DNA of 64,000 nucleotides from Isoetes taiwanensis (Eukaryota > Streptophyta > Lycopodiopsida > Isoetales > Isoetaceae): NCBI GenBank assembly GCA_021234155.1, contig JAJEKV010000002.1, forward strand, positions 6,211,492 through 6,275,491, in the 5' to 3' direction. The translations under genes were made by a program, and so were the position numbers. Under the pieces are notes generated by a model. The model had not been told where the DNA came from, ran no database searches, and saw only the letters and a program-made list of their open reading frames with translations. How positions within the stretch are numbered: position 1 is the first letter of the stretch; each line of letters opens with the position of its first letter. This document shows, in pieces, positions 57,181-64,000 of this stretch.

Positions 57181-60129
57181 TCATTTCTGATTTCTCGTCC
57201 TCTTTCTTTTATCACCTGCAATCCCTTTCTTTTGAACCATACGCCTTTTCTTGCCATTAGGCTTCCTTCTCCTCGCAACAACCTTCTTCCTAACAGCCAT
57301 TAAAATGTTCTTTTTTTGGATGGTCTTCTTCCTCATTTGCTCGATGCCACTTGCCAATGTTTCAGAGTCTGTTTGTGGCAGCGAATCAATGATGTGTTCG
57401 TGTGCTTCCAAAGGTAAATGGTACAAATTGCAATCATTTGCATCAGCAATCAATTCAATCTTTGCACATACAACAAGATGTGAATAGCAATTGACATCTG
57501 GCATATGGTCTAGAAGCTCATACTTACCTTCGCCGATGCACTTGTAGTACTTACCTGTCAAAATGACTTCCTGCCTACTGAACTTAGAGCCCCAAAAATC
57601 TTTGAACGCGCTTTGCACAACGTGCTTTGGTTTAGAACATTTGACGATCCAAAAGTCAGCATTTTCTTCATTGTTGGCTTCTGCATTGATTGCAAAATTG
57701 TCACCAACCTCTACAAGCTCCGCCTTCCACTGGTTATCCCCTTCGTATTGCACATGGTTGATAGATGTTTGCTTGTACGATGTATCTGGCTTCAACTCTG
57801 AATATGTGTAGCGTCCCAATCTTTTTGCATGCTTACATCTATTCCACAACCCCTTCCAACAACTAGCACAAAAGCAAGACAAGAATTTGTGAGCAACCAT
57901 TGTGGGCCTGTTTTGGCAGAATGGTCTTATAGTATGTATTTTCTTCGTCCCCTTCAGCGTTTCACAGTCAAATCTTATTGTTCTACACGCTTCTCCCACC
58001 TTCACAAGCCAAAAATACCTACATATAAACATCAGCACATTAGCAAAAAACCAAAGCTGGTACCTGCATGTAAAGTTCACAAGAAAAAATTCATACCTTA
58101 AGATAATATTGTCTTTGCTGCTGCCCTTCACTTTGAAGTACCAATTTAAGAATTGCACCGCATCCTCAGCATTCCTTAAAGGCGTACTTTCTCTCTTCAA
58201 CATCTCGCTGGTCAGTATTCTCTTTATGACAGCCCCGGCGCCGTCATGTTCCCCCTTGCCATGGCACGATGCAAAAAAATTCCATTCTATCTTCATTCCA
58301 GTGGATTGGAAGGACCTGCCCAAGTAATAGAAACACCTGGAAGATTTGAACTGCGCAGCGCAATCGTCTGACCAGAATACATGCTTGTAGATGTTTACAC
58401 CTTTACTTCTCAAGAATTCAGCATGCTTCTGAAGGCAATGCTGCACAAATGAGGTGTCGTGTTCTCGGTCATTAGAAATATAGAAGTGTGTTTCTTTAAC
58501 CAACTTACGGTCACTGACACAAATATTCGGAGTCTCTTCTTTATTTGCATGCCTGTAGGTGATGTGAACAAGTATGGAACATTGATCATTGTGCCAATGC
58601 ATGGATTGAACCTCCTGCTGAATTTTAAATGTGTAATTTTCTGCGAAGTCTATGACAGAAACAATGGTACCTTCAGGAAATGTTTGCAAATACAATTTGA
58701 ACTGTTCTGCTTGCCACCTTGCAGTGTAATTGTGAGGAATGAATTGCTTGATCACCTTATCCGCATGTACCATGAACTCGTGCAATGATGTGGCTTTATA
58801 AACCAGCCTCATAATGTCCTTGGTTTTGACAATTGGTTTACCACCAGCATCCTTGATGAAGGTTTCTTTGACCTGACAGAAATAGAGAATCAATCAAAGA
58901 ATAGGAGGAGCATTTTTCACATCTGTCACATCTAGTGAAGATCAACTATAGTGAAGATCAACTAGCTTGTAAGCAAAGAATAGGAGGAGCATTTTTCACA
59001 TCTATTCTGCGGCAGCCACAACACGACAATAACATTGTTCTCTATTAACATTGCTTTCTAATGACATTGCTGTCTTGGGTCTGCCCATTCACATAAACAA
59101 TCATAAGATAGATAAGTATAGAGTTTTTAACCTCCTAATACAATCCAGCAGCCATGCTAGCTGGACAAATTCTCCCTAACATGTAAACTTGTAAAAAACA
59201 AAGCCATGCTAGCTGGACAAAATCTGCCCTAACATGTAAACTTGTAAAAACAAAGCCATGCTAGCTGTACCAAATCTGCCCCTAAACAATACACGAGAAG
59301 ACCTGAAAACGTAATTATAATTGCTCACCTTCTCAAGTTCTTCCATTCAACTGTCATCCCTTTGCTTTTTTCTTTGGGGCATTTATTGAAAGATTTTAGC
59401 CCACGGCGGTTTGCATTCCATTGCCAAACATGTTGGCTTGTACCAATCGGCGTTTTCATTCTTAGGTAAAACCATAGTTTTCCACATATCACTGACACTA
59501 CTGAATGTCTTATTGCTGCCTTCACAAATTGGACCTGGTCCACAAACAACACATTTGCATCTACAACTTGCACCATGAATGTTAGAATCTCGTCTTATTT
59601 TATTCACTGCCTGCCTAACGAATTCCATTTTCATGTGATATATACAACAACATGTTTCCCTCTCTTTAAGTCTTCTCACAAATTTAGGTTTCAAACTTTC
59701 GAAAAGCCTCAGCCCTATCTTCATACTCGGATGTTCACGCTTGAATCTCCTAAAGAACATGGCCTGCAATACAATAAGCAATTACTATTAAACTTTTTTA
59801 CTGTAATAAACAACAAGCAGTAGCATACCTGAGTCTCTTCCAGATAGTGGATTGGTTGCATATTATAAGGCTTTGACAGTTTAGCACCATTATTTTGTCG
59901 TCTCAATTTAATGACTTGCCTTTTGTTTGGAGACACTCTTGTTTCAGACACCCAAAAATTGTATACCTTTTCACGGTCTTCATCACTTAACCTGTCAGAT
60001 CTGGCCTTATTCTTGAACATGGACCATGGCCCTCCAAAGTCAGCAATCTTCTTCTTATCTAGAGCAGCATAGACAGCCTTTCTCCTCAAATTCAATACTT
60101 TTGCAACTGCTGCCCTATTGCTCTGCTCA
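57181..60129 (-). pseudogene. DDE-type transposase-like protein (main exons)
   Basis: Minus-strand exons: about 60129-59829, 59763-59329, 58872-58097 and 58018-57181, joined by GT-AG introns. The order is a helical N-part (ARSDRLSDEDREKVYNFWVS), a Cys-rich part (IGLRLFESLKPKFVRRLKER, CCCIYH, CRCKCVVCGPG), then an RNase H-like core with three acidic blocks: VIDFAENYTF, FWSDDCAAQFKS and SCHGKGEHDGAGAVIKR. A Cys cluster (CFCASCWKGLWNRC) and a very basic tail (KKVVARRRKPNGKKRR) follow. Proteins of this plan occur in many animal genomes as uncharacterised transposase-like ORFs. In exon 59763-59329 the frame leaves register near 59405 and returns near 59340, with stops at 59383 and 59347; this may be real decay or base error. 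It is the probable mobility protein of the nested element. Confidence 0.72.
58894..59283. repeat. Tandem repeats within a transposase-gene intron
   Basis: A 30-bp block (CAAAGAATAGGAGGAGCATT...) occurs at 58894 and 58973. A 52-bp unit starting GCCATGCTAGCTGNACAAA occurs at 59151, 59203 and partly at 59255. Expansion has lengthened the intron 59328-58873. Confidence 0.9.
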
Positions 60130-60131
60130 TT

Positions 60132-60518
60132 TACACACCATTACATTACACACCTTAAAATTAAATTCCCCCTTAAACCCCCTTTTGTTTGGGTGCATAT
60201 TCACACGGGGGGTGACTCCGGGCAACGAGAGCTGTTGGATAGGCATATTCACCTCTTATTCCTTAATCTACACCGTACATAAAATTCCTCGTTTGTGGGG
60301 TATGGATGTATAGAAATTGTGATACTGTATAACAAGATTTGAAAAATACTATAAGATTTCGTGTAATATACTATATGGTGTTAATTTTGTGCGTGCAAAA
60401 CATAATTATAGGGGCTCTCGCCGCCTCGTCACGCCCCCCGTGTGAATATGCACCCAAACAAAAGGGGGTTTAAGGGGGAATTTAATTTTAAGGTGTGTAA
60501 TGTAATGGTTTGTGTTAA
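60132..60518. mobile_element. MITE with long terminal inverted repeats (about 80 bp), 387 bp
   Basis: The left arm 60138-60216 and right arm 60431-60509 are almost identical inverted copies (CCATTACATTACACACC..., CCCCCTTAAACCCCC, TGCATATTCACACGGGGGG). The ends read TTACACACC and, on the other strand, TTAACACAAACC. No target duplication is clear. Its left edge lies only a few bases from the first readable codons of the transposase exon, so it probably displaced the original splice acceptor. A perfect GGCCCC/GGGGCC mini-hairpin follows at about 60533-60547. Confidence 0.88.
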
Positions 60519-61758
60519 CTTAAAAATTTTTTGGCCCCTTCGGGGCCTTAAGAATTGTGTATGAATGTTGTGTACATCGCTATAGGTTCTTGTGCCTAAG
60601 ACAACCCGGGCCCATCGTCCATCCATAAGAGTTAAAATACTACTTGTTTGTTTCAATTTCAAAACATCTTTTGCAAACAGTTATTGTTGCCCATGTGTTT
60701 TAATAATCTACCAAAAAGTCTTGCTCCACAACACTCCAAATCTATAGGCTAACCTTAGAATATGTAGCCTAATATCTAGATATCTAGATAGGGACCAAGA
60801 ACTCTAAAGATAAATCTTTAAAATGCCTTGCTCATCATACATACAACTTCACAACTTGCTGAAAGATAAAGAAAAACCAATTTCCAAAGTTTTGTTTGAC
60901 TTAATAAATAAACACACTGCCAACATTACCATATGAGAGGGTATTTGCAATCAAGGATATCCTTGAAGGCCTAATGAATTAAGCATATCAAGACAACATT
61001 GCAACTTTATATCCAAAGATTAAATTTCAAGCTTATATCCATTGCAGAGCAAGTCTTTATATTCTACTCCATCCTGGATCCGACCTTCCTATAGGTACAT
61101 AATCTTCCTTATGGATCTGATAGAAGTTCGTAGCGTAAGCCACAATACAATTGCCCTGATATTTAATCAACATACCTCTCAAAAATGTTTTTAGAGATCT
61201 ATAAAACAAGTAAATTAATATGAGCTGAGATAATAACTGAAGCATATATCTCACAAGACAGCGGCAATAAACTGTTCTGATTAAAACTACTGCACCCAGT
61301 ATCCATCCAAGCAGTGAACAAACAATCATGGCTAAAACATGAACAAGACCGCACTGCCACAAACAACCCAAGCTCTCCACAACCACATAGTATCGCTCAA
61401 GCCTGCCATGCTTGAGCTGCCTCCTTTGTACACCCTTAAGTAACCCCAAAACATTTCACACAAAGGTGACTGCTCAAGAACAAGAAGCTAAATATATCTT
61501 AACTCCATTAAACCATCAGATAAGCCACTGCAATAATAGCGCCCTTGGATGCTAGATAAATAAATCCAGTGCCCTCTTCTTGCTGTACCCACCCTGTAGC
61601 GAACAGAAGCATGACATACCCCAAGCTAAACTTAGTGCAGCAGTGAACATGGGTAATAGGACTGTACAAAACTCGCTCATGCTTGCCCCTACTAGATACC
61701 AATGCAAGAACACTCTACTTTGAAAGAAAGAATCTGTTAGGAAGTGCAGATAAATGGT
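60519..61758. other. Presumed intron of the transposase gene; hydrophobic open frames
   Basis: Minus frames 61449-61057 and 61785-61552 encode Leu/Val-rich stretches ([28 protein letters not shown]) but join no recognisable protein. They sit where the remainder of SEC22 would be expected but do not encode its SNARE motif. Treated as non-coding. Confidence 0.35.
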
Positions 61759-62158
61759 CTCAAATTCCCGTTGAAGTTCCTCCAAATATTGGAAGGCAAG
61801 TTTTTTAGGATAGGATCGTTCACACAGTGTGAGATAACAAACACGAGATTCTATGATATAGCTGTGAAGAAACAGATATTAAGGACTACCAATTCCAACA
61901 TTTGGAGTTATACATGCGAAATAGCAACAACTTAAAGACAGATCGGGCAGCATAGCAAAAGGGATACTGAAAAACATATGGACCTGTTTCAACAGTCATA
62001 CGGGATGGTGCATGAAGACCTTGAGAAAATTTCTTGAATATAGATTTTGCCTGCTGCTTGTAAAATTCCAAATCTTTTTGTTGTTTGCGCCCATTGTCAA
62101 GACCCTCTGCAAGGGGAAGACCATCTTGTACCCTTGCTATCAAAGTCAATTTTGCCAT
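61759..62158 (-). pseudogene. SEC22: SEC22 longin-domain fragment (exons 1 and 2 only)
   Basis: Exon 1 (62158-61968) encodes MAKLTLIARVQDGLPLAEGL, then EFYKQQAKSIFKKFSQG and SRMTVETGPYVF. Exon 2 (61861-61759) joins in phase 2 across a GT-AG intron and gives [20 protein letters not shown] then [12 protein letters not shown]. This is the longin domain of the ER-Golgi R-SNARE SEC22, residues 1-98 of about 215. After EFE the homology stops with no donor site, and the SNARE motif and membrane anchor are absent. The frame is otherwise clean, so the truncation is recent. It lies in the presumed intron of the transposase-like gene, in the same orientation, which suggests capture of a host gene fragment. 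Confidence 0.85.
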
Positions 62159-62307
62159 TTTTTTTTTCCTTACTATGCCTCTGCTCAAATGAACACAGTG
62201 CCCTTCATGTAAGGATTCAAGAGGTACCTCTTTAAATACTGCTCGCGTTTCCCTTCCAGTACTTCAATGCTCTGACATTCAAGAGATCTGCAAGAATGTA
62301 TTTCGAG

Positions 62308-62432
62308 ATGAAACTGCAGACGGACTTGAGCAGGCCAGATTCATCTTCCACAATGGATTCTGTGAACGATGCGCATAAGCCCTCTACCAAGCTTCTGTAT
62401 CATGCAAGACATCGTCGCCCCATCCTCTTCCG
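62308..62432 (+). CDS. Possible first exon of an unrecognised gene, head to head with SEC22
   Basis: An ATG at 62308 opens 41 codons (MKLQTDLSRPDSSSTMDSVN then KPSTKLLYHARHRRPILF) ending at a good donor, TTCCG|GTATGTCC. Its start lies 150 bp from the SEC22 start on the other strand, the layout of a shared bidirectional promoter. No second exon follows, because the sequence changes to the transposase N-terminal exon. Family unknown. Confidence 0.3.
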
Positions 62433-62704
62433 GTATGTCCATGCCCTGGTTTCTTCACAATGAACGAAGTCTCGCATTTTAGGGTTCATAACTCGGATAT
62501 AAAAAAAGCATTGTGGTCAGCATGTGACATGTAATAAATTTAATCACGGCCCTACAATTCTACCTCTCATAAAAAATCAACGGTCAAAAAATAGAGCAGT
62601 CTAGAAATACTATTTAGTACACCTAGTTGAATACGACAACAAAATCATAGAAAAACCTTAGTAAATATCGTACAAAAACACAAAAGAAACCCCCTGTTAT
62701 TATG

Positions 62705-63380
62705 CTACATATTCAAGGTAGATGCTCTTGCATGGTTAATGTCTTGTGTCCTGCCTCGTTTCTTGTTATCAAGAGTATTCTTCACATTCTCAACTACATG
62801 TTTGTACACGTTTAAATTCTTATTGCCAATAAAACCAAATTCTGGAAGCTGTTCACCAGCTCTGGATATGACCTCCTCCCTATCATTTGAATCATAATTT
62901 TGGCATATCTTATTTATAAAAACCACAATCAGCTTAGCATCTTTTTGTTTTTTTTCTAGTAGAAGGTTTTTCCTTGTCTTTGCCATCGTCTTCTCCTACC
63001 ATCATAATTTCTGATTGCCTCTTCCTCTTCTTGGCTCTCTGTATTCTCCTTCTAGCAGCCAAGATTCTACGACATGCAGTATTAGGGGATACACAATTGC
63101 AAAGCTTACCACATTTTTCCAAACATGGTTCTATATTTTCAGAATTCTTGTTAAGAGGAACTGGAGAAGACAATACCTCAGGCAAATTTGGTTCCATGGT
63201 GTCTGCCATCTCATTTTCATTTTCATTCCTGTCTTCATTTTCATTGGTATCTTCCTTCTGCACTTCAAATCTTGCAAGAGATTCAGCAATGTTAATTCCC
63301 AAGGATCTTGCAATGTCCTCTGGATCTTCATTTCCAAATCGTGCTGCAAATTCAGCAGCATATTGAGCAAGCAAATCCAT
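62705..63380 (-). pseudogene. N-terminal exon(s) of the transposase-like protein (proposed)
   Basis: From ATG at 63380 the minus strand reads MDLLAQYAAEFAARFGNEDP, a highly acidic and Asn/Glu-rich tract, then CLEKCGKLCNCVSPNTACRR and a basic stretch (RAKKRKRQSE). The frame stops at 62934, but the overlapping frame 62986-62705 continues in the same style (LIVVFINKICQNY, FGFIGNKNLNVYKHVVENVK). The switch falls in an A-rich run around 62950, so one slipped base would join them. It ends near a possible donor at 62707. Assignment to the transposase gene rests on strand, spacing and a similar helical style, not on a verified splice. Confidence 0.45.
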
Positions 63381-63540
63381 GACATACCAAACAATTGCAT
63401 GAAGCAGAGAGCGAGAAAACACAAAAATCCGAACCACAATTCCATTTTCAAAATTCTATTCCTGGCTGCTGCAATCCAAAAACTAGCGGGAGCGGGAGAA
63501 ACAGATCCTCCTACTTCCGGATTGATGACATGATACAATG

Positions 63541-63565
63541 AACTTCTAATTCTGAGGCCGTCGAA
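63541..63565. repeat. Candidate right terminal inverted repeat of the nested DNA transposon
   Basis: Inverted partner of 52959-52981 (see that entry). It lies about 160 bp outside the proposed transposase start. Confidence 0.35.
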
Positions 63566-63683
63566 GACCTAACCGTCAAACCAAACCGTCACTTAGTGTT
63601 CTTGACGGGCCCAAAAAAATTTGGAAAATGGCTAAAGCACCCCTAAAGCACTATGTGTCGCTGACAAGGGAAATGTCCCCCAC

Positions 63684-63764
63684 CTATGCGCTTTCACCCA
63701 TAAGTCTTTTTCTCTTTCTAGATTTCTTCACTTGGGGAGGAGGCTCCCCTACTTCATTCTCCAT
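63684..63764 (-). pseudogene. Short leader ORF of the Copia-type element
   Basis: The first ATG after the primer-binding site opens only 26 codons (MENEVGEPPPQVKKSRKRKR, six more residues, then stop). In an intact Copia element gag would begin here. The short basic reading suggests a gutted, non-autonomous derivative, or interruption by the nested element at about 63600. Confidence 0.4.
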
Positions 63765-63800
63765 AGTTTCTTCTCCCAGGATCGGATTAAGAGCATGCAG

Positions 63801-63812
63801 GCTCTGATACCA
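63801..63812 (-). other. Primer-binding site, initiator tRNA-Met type
   Basis: Minus strand TGGTATCAGAGC follows directly after the LTR end CTTCACA. This 12-mer is the usual plant Copia/Ty3 primer site complementary to the 3' end of initiator tRNA-Met. It fixes the orientation (5' LTR towards higher coordinates). Confidence 0.9.
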
Positions 63813-64000
63813 TGTGAAGTTCCAGAATGGTGAAGAATAGATAGATGAGATTGAATAATGTATGAATGAGCCAAACGTGGTATACAAAACATATATAGAC
63901 ATACCTTTACACCTAAGGATACGACTCCTCATATTACTGGGATTGCCACCTGAGCGTGGTCACATAGCTCGCGCCATGTCATCAATCCTTGATCTATATG
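63813..64000 (-). mobile_element. Copia-type LTR, copy B (cut by the window edge)
   Basis: Direct repeat of 51071-51282. On the minus strand its 3' end reads GGAACTTCACA and is followed by the primer-binding site, so it is a 5' LTR. The internal region between the two LTRs is about 12.5 kb and lacks Copia pol. Confidence 0.88.

Noticed and set aside
61057-61785. Hydrophobic minus frames as the C-terminal membrane part of the SEC22 protein
   Set aside because: They lack the SNARE motif that must come between longin domain and anchor, and no splice path joins them in phase.
1-64000. tRNA, rRNA or other structured RNA genes
   Set aside because: I looked for the conserved B-box/T-arm pattern and for rRNA core sequences and found none that I could support. 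The only tRNA-related signal is the primer-binding site at 63801-63812.

Overview
The window is nuclear DNA of a land plant with a large, repeat-rich genome. The signs are spliced genes with short GT-AG introns, plant-type pentatricopeptide (PPR) repeats, an HVA22-like protein, a UBP22-like deubiquitinase, and Ty3, Copia, LINE, hAT and MITE-type elements. Gene density is very low and most sequence is decayed repeat. This would fit a gymnosperm or another large-genome plant, but the lineage is inferred, not shown.

Layout. Positions 1-12.2 kb hold decayed repeats with no recognisable gene. A complete three-exon UBP22-like histone H2B deubiquitinase gene lies on the minus strand at 12.7-15.1 kb. 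Positions 15.1-21.9 kb are mostly empty, with a partial exon-like duplication at 15.7-16.1 kb. A multi-exon gene for an OB-fold, RPA1-like single-strand-DNA-binding protein is at 21.9-23.3 kb. A minus-strand Ty3-type retrotransposon fills about 26.3-32.1 kb. It carries two RNase H domains, one of them between protease and reverse transcriptase, and is split by a 777-bp hAT-like element with a perfect 8-bp target duplication. Two decayed PPR genes (33.9-35.1 kb plus, 35.6-36.4 kb minus) and two copies of a 321/322-bp MITE follow, then a LINE (37.5-39.7 kb). Positions 39.7-49.2 kb hold a retrocopy-like fragment, short exon candidates and tandem duplications. A complete five-exon HVA22/DP1-family gene (146 aa) is at 49.2-50.0 kb; its exons are 29-189 bp.

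The most interesting block is 51.0-64.0 kb. Directly repeated Copia-type LTR sequences lie at 51.07-51.28 kb and from 63.81 kb to the window edge. A purine tract abuts the first and an initiator-tRNA-Met-type primer site abuts the second. Between them are two convergent genes: an intact five-exon plus-strand gene for a 679-aa coiled-coil/RING-H2 protein (53.05-55.44 kb) and a minus-strand multi-exon gene for a DDE-type transposase-like protein (63.38-57.18 kb). Together they look like a two-gene DNA transposon nested in a Copia derivative. The presumed large intron of the transposase gene holds a 387-bp inverted-repeat MITE and the first two exons of a host SEC22 longin gene, which suggests capture of host sequence. 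The RING protein has no relative I recognise, and the pairing appears worth following up.
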